Shown one piece after another: positions 23,615 to 31,865 of a stretch of DNA of 64,000 nt. Numbering within the stretch: the stretch's first letter is position 1; each line of letters begins with the position of its first letter. The notes beneath the pieces were generated by a model. It did no database searches, was not told where the DNA came from, and saw nothing but the letters and a program-made list of their open reading frames with translations. The position numbers and the translations under genes are program-made. This DNA comes from Hymenobacter taeanensis (lineage in GTDB: Bacteria > Bacteroidota > Bacteroidia > Cytophagales > Hymenobacteraceae): the NCBI RefSeq assembly GCF_013137895.1, contig NZ_CP053538.1, positions 4,743,001 to 4,807,000 of the forward strand, in the 5' to 3' direction.

Positions 23615-24690
23615 CCGACTGGCCGCAGTTCACCTGGCAAGCTACCGCGTTAGAATCCCTGTTAGGGACCGTGCGTAACCAACAGGGCCGCCTACTAGGG
23701 CGGCTCGATGGCTTGGGCTTAGACTTAAGGGCCGAGGCCACGCTTCAGACGTTGACCCTGGACGTGCTCAAGTCCAGTGAGATTGAGGGGGAAATACTGC
23801 CCCCGGCGTCGGTGCGTTCGTCGCTGGCGCACCGGCTGGGCTTGGAACAGGGCGGCCTCCCTCCAGCAGACTGCCGCGTAGAAGGGGTTGTGGCGATGAT
23901 GCTGGACGCTACCCAGCAGGCCGAGCAGCCGCTCACCGCGGAGCGGCTGTTTGCCTGGCACCACGCGCTATTTCCTACCGGTCATAGCGGCTTGTATGCG
24001 GTGCAGGTCGGGGCGTGGCGCACCGGCCCTATGCAGGTGGTTTCGGGTCCGTTGGGGCGGGAGCGGGTCCACTACGAGGCCCCCCCCGCCGACATGATGG
24101 TGGCGCACATGCAGCAGTTCCTGGAGTGGTTCAATGCGCCCCTCGACCTGGATCCGGTGCTGAAAGCCGCCGTGGCGCATTTTTGGTTTGTGACAATCCA
24201 TCCGTTTGATGACGGCAACGGGCGCATTGCCCGCGCCATTGCCGACCTGCAACTCACCCGCGCCGATGGCACCGGACAGCGGTGCTACAGCATGTCAGCG
24301 CAGATTCAGGCCGAGCGTCAGGACTACTACCACTTACTGGAAACCAGCCAACGCGGCACGCTGGACCTTACGCCCTGGCTCACGTGGTTTCTGAGCTGCC
24401 TGGGCCGGGCCCTCACCAGCGCCGAACATACCCTGGGGCAGGTGCTGACAAAAGCCCGGTTCTGGGAGCGGCACCAGCAGACGCCTCTCTCGGAGCGGCA
24501 GCGGCACTTGCTGACCCGCTTGCTGGATGGCTTCGAGGGCAAACTGACCACGTCTAAATGGGCGCGCATAGCCAAATGCTCGCAGGATACCGCCGGCCGC
24601 GACATCACGGACTTAATCAGCAAAGGCATCATCGTAAGGGAAAGTGCCGGCGGCCGGAGCACCAGCTACCGTCTGGCCCCCGAGGCGTAA
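23581..24690 (+). CDS. Fic-family AMP transferase with DUF4172 and C-terminal HTH
   Basis: 369 aa. Residues 1-85 match the DUF4172 N-terminal domain (INTYIHQLADWPQFTW) and include the inhibitory helix motif SSEIEG (SxxxEG) of self-inhibited class II Fic proteins. The Fic core holds the complete catalytic motif HPFDDGNGRIAR (about residue 203). The C-terminal ~80 residues (LTTSKWARIAKCSQDTAGRDITDLISKGII) read as a winged HTH. Fic proteins transfer AMP to target hydroxyls; chromosomal class II forms often act as regulated modifiers or toxin-like factors. It is bracketed by two extra copies of the ATPase 3' end, marking it as cargo. Confidence 0.92.
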   Translation: MRRINTYIHQLADWPQFTWQATALESLLGTVRNQQGRLLGRLDGLGLDLRAEATLQTLTLDVLKSSEIEGEILPPASVRSSLAHRLGLEQGGLPPADCRVEGVVAMMLDATQQAEQPLTAERLFAWHHALFPTGHSGLYAVQVGAWRTGPMQVVSGPLGRERVHYEAPPADMMVAHMQQFLEWFNAPLDLDPVLKAAVAHFWFVTIHPFDDGNGRIARAIADLQLTRADGTGQRCYSMSAQIQAERQDYYHLLETSQRGTLDLTPWLTWFLSCLGRALTSAEHTLGQVLTKARFWERHQQTPLSERQRHLLTRLLDGFEGKLTTSKWARIAKCSQDTAGRDITDLISKGIIVRESAGGRSTSYRLAPEA

Positions 24691-24705
24691 GACACACTTG
24701 AAAAA

Positions 24706-24933
24706 GTGTCTACCTTTCTGTCCTACCTTCACCACGAAAGCGAAGCCAACCTGCTCAAGCTGCTGGGCTGGCTCACCCCCGCAGAAGAAACCCGCTGGCA
24801 GGAAATCAAAGCCACCTTCCGCGAAAACCTCCGCAACTCCGGTGCCGGCCAGCTCCTGCAGATGCTCGACAAGCTCGAAAGCATTGCTGGTGGACTAAGT
24901 GGGATTAGAGAGGCGTTAAACTGTGATAGTTAG
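24706..24933 (+). pseudogene. third copy of the ATPase 3' end (fragment C)
   Basis: From about 24733 the sequence matches the last ~65 codons of the ATPase (HESEANLLKLLGWLTPAEE ... LLQMLDKLESIAGG), with a shorter linker than the copy at 22.8 kb and an altered last few codons (ALNCDS). A GTG at 24706 would open a 75-aa frame, so a short protein is possible, but no domain function remains. A small ACACTT-GAAA-AAGTGT hairpin lies just before it. The AT-rich operon begins 14 bp after its stop. Confidence 0.75.
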
Positions 24934-24947
24934 GTCAAGCTTCTTAA

Positions 24948-26279
24948 CTAACCACCTGCTTTTTTAAGCAGTTGAGAAGACAAATAACTCACGCGTTTTC
25001 TATTGCCTTTTACACTATCGTCTAACAATTCTCGCACTGTCTTTTCCTCTATATTAGAGGATATATCACTTATCTTATCGCTACCTTGAATGAATTCAAA
25101 CCATCTATTGGAAATAGAAGTACTATCAGAATTTAACTTGTACAAAATCCTTTCATCATAAGGAAAGCTTTCATTGAAGTAATATTCCCATTGTTCAGAA
25201 GTAATATTGCTTAACACTTCATTCGCAGATTCTTGTGCTGCCCAACTTGTTCCAAAGTTATTACCAATTTTAACTGAAAGTGCAGCAGTAATACAAACTG
25301 GTAAAGCCGGAGTTGGTATACTGCTCCCCATTTTGGCCAGATTACGCATTGGTATAGGTTCATTGTAGAAGTTATTCATACCCTCATGAGCCTGAAGCAC
25401 TTCACTAGCTGCCTTAATAAAAGCTGTAGAGCGTAGATTTTCTGGAACAAAATCAAACCCCTTTGTAGCCAGAAGTACTTGACGAATGCTGCTAGCTGCT
25501 TTAGTGCTCCCATCAGCTATTAGTTCCGCATAACTTCTACCAATTTGATACTTCTCAGGTTTTTTCAGCTTACCCCATAATTGCGGTAATATAATTACAG
25601 TGTTAGATAACACATTATCTAACTGAGCGCCTAATGATGATTTAATTAAACCTAAAAGAATTCTTACAATAGCTCTTATAAAAAAATATGGACTAATCGA
25701 TATATTTTCTATTCGTTCATCATTTTTTTGAAGAACTTTTTCTTCAAGATTATCTCTAAATTCCTTAAAATCGAGAGCAAATTCTATTTTTTCGTGGCCA
25801 AGAATATTTTCAATACAATTTCTTATTACTGCAATTGCTTCTTCCGGACGCATTTCATTTTCATCCGCTTCTTCTGCATCCATGCTACCAAAGTGAAACA
25901 CTAGGTCCATAGATTGCCTTAGACGAAAAGCACTTGTGCCGTTAATTGCACCTAAATCCTCAGCGAGTTTAATAGCATCAAAATCTGTTATGACTTGCTG
26001 AAGATTCACCCCTTCCTTTATATCAGGACGATCTAGCATCTCAGCTATAAAACCAGTCCCAATACGACCTAGTTGAGCCTTTAGAGCAGATAATGCACGA
26101 GTCCATATGAAGCTACTGACCATCTCATAATTATGTGCTAAAAAGCCATTAACTATCTGTTTTTGGTCTTTAGCACTTAATTGCGAGCCGGCGGATACTA
26201 TTGCATTCATAGAATCGCTGCCAATGGAAAGAGGAGAAACCTGATTTTTCCAGCCGTGTATCTGTACCTCGTTACTCAT
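24948..26279 (-). CDS. unrecognised protein, partner of the DAC-like gene
   Basis: 443 aa from ATG 26279. An upstream in-frame ATG at 26327 exists, but 26279 forms the tight overlap ATGAGTAA with the preceding stop. No family is recognised. It is mostly helical, with an acidic patch near residue 135 (DAEEADENEMRPEEA), a central segment of hydrophobic helices (FFIRAIVRILLGLIKSSLG, NVLSNTVIILPQLWG) that could meet a membrane, and a second hydrophobic patch (TPALPVCITAALSV). Codon use and base composition are far AT-richer than the surroundings. Because of its coupling to the DAC-like gene it may be the effector or partner of that sensor; this is inference. Confidence 0.7.
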   Translation of the reverse strand: MSNEVQIHGWKNQVSPLSIGSDSMNAIVSAGSQLSAKDQKQIVNGFLAHNYEMVSSFIWTRALSALKAQLGRIGTGFIAEMLDRPDIKEGVNLQQVITDFDAIKLAEDLGAINGTSAFRLRQSMDLVFHFGSMDAEEADENEMRPEEAIAVIRNCIENILGHEKIEFALDFKEFRDNLEEKVLQKNDERIENISISPYFFIRAIVRILLGLIKSSLGAQLDNVLSNTVIILPQLWGKLKKPEKYQIGRSYAELIADGSTKAASSIRQVLLATKGFDFVPENLRSTAFIKAASEVLQAHEGMNNFYNEPIPMRNLAKMGSSIPTPALPVCITAALSVKIGNNFGTSWAAQESANEVLSNITSEQWEYYFNESFPYDERILYKLNSDSTSISNRWFEFIQGSDKISDISSNIEEKTVRELLDDSVKGNRKRVSYLSSQLLKKAGG

Positions 26280-27321
26280 TTTCAAAGAATTTAATTGCTC
26301 CATCTTGTGATTGCATAAAGACTGCACTCACTTTTGACTTCGGGAGTTTGCACAAATATTCAAAAGCTCTAGTCCTCGCTCCTCCCGAAGCCTTTTGAAC
26401 AGTTTTTTTCTGACTTGATTTATCTTTTATAAAGACATTATAAGCTAGCACAGAACCTGTAGTACTAAAAATTGTAATACCATCACTTAACATCATACCA
26501 ACAATTAATTGTATATAACTATCCAACTCACTATTATTTTTCAATAAAGGTTGACCATTCTGATCTATTTCTAATCTAAATTTTTTTAGTTTATCTATCA
26601 AATTTATAGGCTTAGGCAGTATTTGTCCGTCTTTAAATTCGTTTGTTTTAGTAATATTTTTACCACTGTATATTGCCGATATAGTTCCATGCTTTTTCTG
26701 CGTAACCGTATTTAACAATTTAAACAACAAACTACTGTATTGCTCTTGATATTTAAGATCTGATTTAAAGACTAATGCTTTAACAAAACTTTCTATTTTC
26801 TGACTTGGGGACTCTATATTATCTTCTATACCAAAACTCACCAAGAGCTGAGTATTATTCCAACTTTTTAATTCAATAAGCCCTTCGCTTACCTGTTGCA
26901 AAAAGAAAGCAGGTTGTTCCTTTTGACCATTTTTAATCAGGAGTTCCCAGGGCGATACTGATATTATAGATTCTCCACTTCGAAACAAGCCATACTCAAC
27001 AGTTGATTCATCTCTTTTAAAGTAAATATTCCAACTGCCTAATGCCAAAGGAGCTATCTTTTTCAGTCCCTCGGTAAAAGTGCTTGCTTCTCGCGGACCA
27101 CATCCGATATAAAATTTATCGAAATAGACAAGAGAATTTAATATCTCTTCATTGTCGAAAACATATATTTTAGGAAATAAAACCTGCCCTTCCTCTGTAT
27201 ATCTTGAAAGAGAATGTATAAGCTTTACAACCCCTTTTTGAGTAGCAAGGCATTCCATATTAGACTTCTGCAAGAAATCTACAACACTTCCTGCGAGGGA
27301 ACTTTGTAATGATAAAAACAT
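26272..27321 (-). CDS. protein with C-terminal DAC-like (DisA_N-type) domain
   Basis: 349 aa. The first ~200 residues are not recognised (mixed alpha/beta, e.g. IYVFDNEEILNSLVYFDKFYIG). Residues ~205-345 follow the order of diadenylate-cyclase domains: KHGTISAIYSGK (strand), a variable loop, LIVGMMLSDGITIFSTTGSVLAYNV (matches DGA), GGARTRAFEYL (matches the RHR-containing G-T-R-H-R-A segment, His replaced by Thr) and AVFMQSQDGAIKF (matches SEExGxI). The Asp and both Arg are kept, but DGA is DGI and RHR is RTR, so it may bind nucleotide more than make it. DAC-derived sensor domains have been proposed in prokaryotic conflict systems. First gene of an AT-rich operon; the next gene overlaps by 8 nt. 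Confidence 0.65.
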   Translation of the reverse strand: MFLSLQSSLAGSVVDFLQKSNMECLATQKGVVKLIHSLSRYTEEGQVLFPKIYVFDNEEILNSLVYFDKFYIGCGPREASTFTEGLKKIAPLALGSWNIYFKRDESTVEYGLFRSGESIISVSPWELLIKNGQKEQPAFFLQQVSEGLIELKSWNNTQLLVSFGIEDNIESPSQKIESFVKALVFKSDLKYQEQYSSLLFKLLNTVTQKKHGTISAIYSGKNITKTNEFKDGQILPKPINLIDKLKKFRLEIDQNGQPLLKNNSELDSYIQLIVGMMLSDGITIFSTTGSVLAYNVFIKDKSSQKKTVQKASGGARTRAFEYLCKLPKSKVSAVFMQSQDGAIKFFENE

Positions 27322-27630
27322 ATTTCAAATACAGGTAAGATGTCACTAAAGCGAGACGAATCTTGGTGTGATTATAGCTTTTTTTATAAAAAAATACCTT
27401 TACAGAGCATCACTTATCAATCAGAGCTTTCTTATATTCAATTTGCAATGCATATCCTATAAACATCTTATTTTACAACTTATTATTGGAGCCTGATTTA
27501 TACGCAGACTAGGTGAAAGAGGGCGAAATGCACATTCTGCAAGGCATAGCTTGTGACTGGCTACGAAAGTAAAGTTTAATGTCGAGACTCAACATTACTA
27601 CCTTGCTACCCTGCCAAAACTCTCTCGCTC
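27322..27630. other. right edge of the low-GC island, no gene
   Basis: Base composition is AT-rich up to about 27490 and then returns to the local GC-rich level, so the island boundary probably lies there. The stretch must hold the reverse-strand promoter of the DAC-like operon, but no clear box is seen. A forward TACCTTGC at 27598-27605 is a possible -7 box for the gene at 27631. Confidence 0.4.
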
Positions 27631-28167
27631 ATGGGCAAGCAATACCCTACCATCAGCGCCGACACTCAAGCCTTTATCGAGCAGCAGCACATATTCTTCG
27701 TGGGTACGGCCGCTGCGGATGGGCGCGTCAAAATCTCGCCCAAGGGCCAGGATACCCTGCGCGTGCTAGATGCCAACCGCGTGGCCTGGCTCAACCTGAC
27801 CGGCAGCGGCAACGAAACCGCCGCCCACCTGCTGGAGGTAAACCGCATACCCCTGATGTGGTGCGCCTTCGAGGGCAAGCCCAACATCCTGCGCCTCTAT
27901 GGCACCGCTACGGTGTACCACCCCCGCGACGCGGAGTGGGCTGAGCTGCTGCCGCTGTTCCCGCCCCTGCCCGGCTCCCGGCAGATAGTGGTGGTAACGG
28001 TAGATTTGGTGCAAACCTCCTGTGGCATGGCTGTGCCCTCCTTCGACTACCGGGCCGAGCGCGACGAGCTGAACCACTCCATGGAACCGCGCGGCCCCAA
28101 ACAGGTAGCGCAGTACTGGCACAACTGCCACGTCCGCAGCCTTGACGGCAAGCTCACCAGTATCTAA
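27631..28167 (+). CDS. pyridoxamine 5'-phosphate oxidase-family protein
   Basis: 178 aa. The split-barrel FMN-binding pattern is clear: FFVGTAAADGRVKISPKG, RVAWLNLTGSGNETAAHLLE and PLMWCAFEGKPNILRLYGTATVYH. The C-terminal part (VQTSCGMAVPSFDYRAERD) is typical of the group that acts as flavin or F420-type reductases of unknown substrate. It is not PdxH. Followed closely by the DUF4241 gene. Confidence 0.88.
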   Translation: MGKQYPTISADTQAFIEQQHIFFVGTAAADGRVKISPKGQDTLRVLDANRVAWLNLTGSGNETAAHLLEVNRIPLMWCAFEGKPNILRLYGTATVYHPRDAEWAELLPLFPPLPGSRQIVVVTVDLVQTSCGMAVPSFDYRAERDELNHSMEPRGPKQVAQYWHNCHVRSLDGKLTSI

Positions 28168-28177
28168 CTTAGCCGTC

Positions 28178-28810
28178 ATGCTGCCTTCCGCCTTAACCCG
28201 TCTCTTCTCCGCTCCTGCCCTGCCTGCGGGCTTACAACCGCTGCTTGTCACGGAGCTATTCTTGCCCACCGGCCGGCTTATCGCCTGCGACCCAGTGGCA
28301 TTTTCCCAACCGCAGCCCTTCCGCCAGACCTGCCCGCCCGGCTATTACCCGGTGTACGTGCACGTGATGCCCGAGGAAGACCGTATCGCCTACGCCGAAA
28401 TGCGGCTGCGCGAAGCCCCGGTAAGCCGCTGGGAACTGGCCGTAACAGCCCAGCAAGACCCCGCCTCCCTGGGCTCTGATGAACTATTCGGCTACCCCGT
28501 ATCGGCGGGCTTGGGCTGCTTCATGGACTACGCCACCCTGGCCCAGATAGATCAGCACGACGCCGACCTGCAGGCGGAGCTAGGCGACGAGTACATCAGC
28601 TACTACGATGACTACGTCGATGGTTTGCTTTACTCAGCGGATGGTAGCCACCAGCACTACGTGTTGCAGCCCTACCCCGACAAAGAAAACAATGTGGCCG
28701 TGTTTCAGTCGGGCTACGGCGACGGAGTGTATGCCACTTACGTCGGCCTCGACGATCAGAACCAGCCGGTGAAGTTCGTCACCGAGTTTATCGACGCCGA
28801 TAACGCGTAA
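28178..28810 (+). CDS. DUF4241-domain protein
   Basis: 210 aa from ATG 28178; the frame is open to 28142, but that start would overlap the upstream gene by 26 nt. The DUF4241 domain spans most of the protein (FLPTGRLIACDPVAF, YPVYVHVMPEEDRIAYAEMRL, SAGLGCFMDYATL, NVAVFQSGYGDGVYATYVGLD). Some members have been considered immunity proteins of polymorphic toxins; no toxin gene is adjacent here. Cytosolic, no catalytic motif identified. Confidence 0.82.
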   Translation: MLPSALTRLFSAPALPAGLQPLLVTELFLPTGRLIACDPVAFSQPQPFRQTCPPGYYPVYVHVMPEEDRIAYAEMRLREAPVSRWELAVTAQQDPASLGSDELFGYPVSAGLGCFMDYATLAQIDQHDADLQAELGDEYISYYDDYVDGLLYSADGSHQHYVLQPYPDKENNVAVFQSGYGDGVYATYVGLDDQNQPVKFVTEFIDADNA

Positions 28811-29357
28811 TCTGGTGCCGCGCTGGTTACCTTGCTCATGCGCGCCAAGCTTCAAGGGGTTAGGTTGTACAACGCGTACCACGGCGCTACTGTAGCTGCG
28901 GGTTAGGCAGCTCTAACAAAGGGTTACCACAGCCCCATCTAGTTGTTGTCAGCATTCCCGATGTGCTCAAATTCGCTGTAGCCGGTGCTCGTGGTAATAT
29001 TCAGGATCAAATTTTCGGCTAGTGACGTGTTGGCGCAACAGCTCTTTGACAATACCAGAGGCTCCGCGCTTGATCTGCTGTCGGATACACTAAGCCAGGA
29101 GTTGTTGAGGCCAAGCGTTTCGCTCAGATTAGGGGCCTTGCGTTTCTTTCTGCACAATGCCCTGAACTAGCTAGTGAGTAGGTGTTGGCGCATCCGCTCA
29201 GGCCCTATGCTGTAAACTATCAGTGGGTAGCTTCAGGGGCCTGAACTGTGTGCACACTGCGTAGGCCACCTTCTTAGCGGAGTAGTACTCCCCCGGAATT
29301 CAAAGGCTTAGTCACCTGCAACTTGTTGTCTGCTGGCAACTTACTTACAAGGGTGAG
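28811..29357. other. 547-bp spacer without a convincing gene
   Basis: Short frames occur on both strands near 28939-29170 but have no conserved character. One reverse frame (72 codons, TTG start) is rich in Ser, Thr, Cys and Asn and slightly recalls a peptide precursor, but no modifying enzyme adjoins it. The MNIO gene ends at 29358 and no strong terminator was found. Confidence 0.35.
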
Positions 29358-30515
29358 CTACTGCTTCCACTTTTGGGCAATACTGATAGCCGTTTCCAGC
29401 ATGTGCGGTTCCCACTCTTCAATTTTCCAGTCGGTGTGAGCTAGGGCTGAGGTCTGCAGTAGCTGCCGGGCTTCCGCATAAGAAGGCGCTGTTTCCAGGA
29501 TATGAGAAAGCTGCTGCTGTTGCGTGTGCAGCTGCGCATCTTCTGCCACTGGGCCAGCCGAATAAGGCTGCTGTGGCAAAAACAACTGGCTGGCTTGGCG
29601 GTGAGTAGTGCTACGGTAATGGTTAATCAGCTGCTGCATTCGGCGGAAATCGGCGCGGAATTGAGCTTGGCTGGATTCCGTTTTTAGGCCAGTACCCAAC
29701 TGCTCCAGCACCACGAATTTCAGGTTGGGACAGCGCGGCAGAGTTTGTTCCAGCAGTTGAAACACCTCCTCCGGCACCGCCTCGTCGTGGGTGTCGCGCC
29801 GGATCTGGCGGCCCGGCACCTGACCCGAGGCTTCCCAGCTGCCGCCCGAAATGTGAATTTCGCGCACCCGCTCTAGCGGGTACAGGGCAAGTAACGCCTC
29901 ATACGATACGGAGAAGTTATGGAGCTGACAGAACAGGTTGTGCAGATCCAGAATCAGGAAGCCGTTCACCGGCTCCACCAGCTTCTCCAAAAACTCGCCG
30001 TGCCGCTTCACCTCATCCAGGGAGTAGGCAAAGGCCAGGTTCTCCAGTCCCACCGGGCACCGGCAGGCCTCCTGCATGCGGTGTAGCCGGTCTTGCCCGA
30101 GGCGCAGCGTGGTGCTGGTGTACGGGATGGGCAACGGGGCCCCCGAGTGGAAGTTCTGGCCCGTAAAGAACCCAAAGTGCTCGGTTATGTGGTCAAAGGC
30201 AAACTGCCCGGCCAGAGCCTTCAGGTGCTGCAGCCACTGCTGCTGCTCGGCCGTCCAGCGCCCCGAGAGCAGGGAGAAATACACGCCGTGGCCTACCAGG
30301 CGGTTCTGCGCTGCATACGCCTGCAGCAGCGCCGTAAACCACTCGGGCACCTGCTCTGCCCAGAACAGCGTATCAAACGACCACTCCAAGGCCTCCACCC
30401 GCTCGTCTTCCAGCAACGGAAAGGCCGCCGTGAGAATATTGGCGTCGAGGTTGCAGGCAATAGACGAGAAGATGCCGGGAGCATCAGCCTTGGCTAGCTG
30501 GGTGGGCGTGCTCAT
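29358..30515 (-). CDS. MNIO (DUF692) peptide-modifying iron enzyme, ChrH-like
   Basis: 385 aa. The TIM-barrel DUF692 signatures with metal ligands appear in order: LVGHGVYFSL (His), ITEHFGFF (Glu-His), CPVGLENLAFAY (Glu), LILDLHNLFCQ (Asp-His), VREIHISGG (His), RRDTHDEAVPEEVF (Asp-His) and VVLEQLG (Glu). Such multinuclear iron oxidases modify Cys or Asp residues of ribosomal peptides. The last ~90 residues form a helical extension not part of the barrel, which may stand in for the usual partner protein. The start lies 3 nt after the stop of the 54-aa precursor at 30519-30683, and that peptide ends CPGCGMG, as in chryseobasin-type systems. No transporter or separate partner gene adjoins. Confidence 0.88.
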   Translation of the reverse strand: MSTPTQLAKADAPGIFSSIACNLDANILTAAFPLLEDERVEALEWSFDTLFWAEQVPEWFTALLQAYAAQNRLVGHGVYFSLLSGRWTAEQQQWLQHLKALAGQFAFDHITEHFGFFTGQNFHSGAPLPIPYTSTTLRLGQDRLHRMQEACRCPVGLENLAFAYSLDEVKRHGEFLEKLVEPVNGFLILDLHNLFCQLHNFSVSYEALLALYPLERVREIHISGGSWEASGQVPGRQIRRDTHDEAVPEEVFQLLEQTLPRCPNLKFVVLEQLGTGLKTESSQAQFRADFRRMQQLINHYRSTTHRQASQLFLPQQPYSAGPVAEDAQLHTQQQQLSHILETAPSYAEARQLLQTSALAHTDWKIEEWEPHMLETAISIAQKWKQ

Positions 30516-30518
30516 GGC

Positions 30519-30683
30519 TTAGCCCATGCCGCAGCCGGGGCAAGCGTCTGGCGTTTTAGGGCTTTTCGTGCTGGTTTCGCCCTGCTTCTCCTTCGGCGTA
30601 GGATCGTCTTTCTTAATGCAGCTAGTGGTTTGAACGGCTAGGCCAACCAGAACGGCCCCGAGTACTGCCTGCGATAGTTTCAT
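30519..30683 (-). CDS. chryseobasin-like RiPP precursor peptide, 54 aa
   Basis: Reverse-strand ATG at 30683, stop TAA at 30519-30521. The N-terminus MKLSQAVLGAVLVGLAVQTTSC is a signal peptide with a lipobox-like TTSC; a hydrophilic Lys/Asp/Thr/Pro spacer follows and the C-terminus is PDACPGCGMG. The C-terminal CxxCGMG core is characteristic of substrates of ChrH-type MNIO enzymes, in which the cysteines are oxidatively modified. The MNIO gene follows 3 nt later, so both are co-transcribed. The predicted role is a modified, possibly metal-binding, exported peptide; the product is not known here. An internal TGGCCTAG octamer lies in the signal-peptide codons. Confidence 0.85.
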   Translation of the reverse strand: MKLSQAVLGAVLVGLAVQTTSCIKKDDPTPKEKQGETSTKSPKTPDACPGCGMG

Positions 30684-31074
30684 AGGAGTAGAGATGTGTT
30701 TGAGATAGTGACAAGCTTGTTGGTCGGTTGATTACATGGGTGACAGAGCTAAGCGGCTTCGGGCAGGGGGGCTTACAGTCATCGAAACCGAAGCCGGTGG
30801 CCCTATGCAATTTGCCTGGCCACCCACGTACTTAGCAAGAGCCCTTTGCCAACAGGATGGTTGCATCAGGGACAAAACTTCAACCCAAGTGCTTAAGGGT
30901 CTCTTGCAAGCGTAATGCTGCAATCCTTTTTGATAAGCACTGCAAAAGGGTTTTGGTATCTCTGCCGGTGGTACTAGGATTGCCCAAGTAGCCTGTGTTA
31001 TTTGTTGGTGGCAAGCTACCAGTGGCCCTGTAGCCGCCGGGCTTTACTATCACCACTTATACCCCTCCACCTTC
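30684..31074. other. divergent promoter region of the RiPP operon and the DinB gene
   Basis: About 390 bp without a gene. It must hold the reverse promoter for the precursor-MNIO operon and a forward one for the DinB gene. No perfect TAnnTTTG box with TTG at 19 bp was found on either strand. Confidence 0.4.
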
Positions 31075-31557
31075 ATGGATCAGAACTCGCGAAAAGGTAT
31101 TGTAAAAGAGCTGACGGAACTCCTCACTAAGGGCAACGCCCATGTTACGCTGGAAGAAGCCTGCGCCGATATTACGGTGGCCCACCTGAACCAGCATGTT
31201 TCAAACCTCCCCTACACCGTGTGGCAGCTAGCCGAGCACATCCGTATTGCGCAGTGGGATATTATGGAGTTCTGCATCAACCCCAAGCATCAGTCGCCGA
31301 AGTGGCCTGATGAATACTGGCCCACTCCTGAGGCTACCGCAGACGAAGCCAGCTGGCACCGCACGCTTACCCAAATCCAGCACGACCGCGACCGGTTTAT
31401 TCAGCTGCTTCAAGACCCACAGCAGGATTTGCTGGCTCCTCTCCCTCATGGCACGGGGCAAACCTTGCTGCGTGAAGCCTTTCTGATTGCTGACCATGCC
31501 GCCTACCACACCGGCCAAATTATTCTGGTACGGCGACTGCTCCAGGATTGGGAGTAA
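31075..31557 (+). CDS. DinB-family protein
   Basis: 160 aa, four-helix bundle pattern. Metal-ligand histidines of the DinB/YfiT fold are visible: AEHIRIAQWD near residue 60 and ADHAAYHTGQIILVRR near residue 140. DinB proteins often act as thiol-dependent transferases or damage-induced proteins; the substrate here is unknown. Single gene. Confidence 0.85.
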   Translation: MDQNSRKGIVKELTELLTKGNAHVTLEEACADITVAHLNQHVSNLPYTVWQLAEHIRIAQWDIMEFCINPKHQSPKWPDEYWPTPEATADEASWHRTLTQIQHDRDRFIQLLQDPQQDLLAPLPHGTGQTLLREAFLIADHAAYHTGQIILVRRLLQDWE

Positions 31558-31789
31558 AACAGTTCCTAGGCCAGTCTGGGCGCCGCTAGGCCACTAGCTC
31601 GCTCGGGCTGGCCTACGGCCTCTTATTGCTTGGAGTAAACGCAACCGCAGTTGTGCTCCGAAGCCATAGGCCTGGCGGGAAACATCCTGAATAAGCAGGG
31701 CACTACGGAAGCCGGAAGAATTGGAAGGGTGAGCGGCAGAGCCCTGCACAGGAGTGGCTTGGAGTAACAAGGGGTAGTAGCCTTGCCTT

Positions 31790-31809
31790 TATATACTTAA
31801 AAGTATATA
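31790..31809. promoter_or_regulatory. perfect AT-rich palindrome upstream of the beta-lactamase-fold gene
   Basis: Arms TATATACTT (31790-31798) and AAGTATATA (31801-31809) with a 2-nt centre, 57 nt before the ATG at 31866. Its AT-rich perfect symmetry in a GC-rich spacer suggests a repressor operator overlapping the promoter. The rest of 31558-31865 holds no gene, only two TAGGCCA octamers near 31565 and 31590. Confidence 0.5.
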
Positions 31810-31865
31810 TTATTCATCGGCAAACGCTTACCTTCCTGGCTACACAGTAACTGTAAGTCTTATTC

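Noticed and set aside
26280-26327. Longer start for the partner of the DAC-like gene
   Set aside because: It would overlap the upstream gene by 56 nt; ATG 26279 gives the tight ATGAGTAA overlap typical of coupled genes.
28939-29157. Ser/Thr/Cys-rich 72-codon reverse frame that recalls a peptide precursor
   Set aside because: TTG start, no leader motif, no modifying enzyme next to it; more likely spacer sequence.
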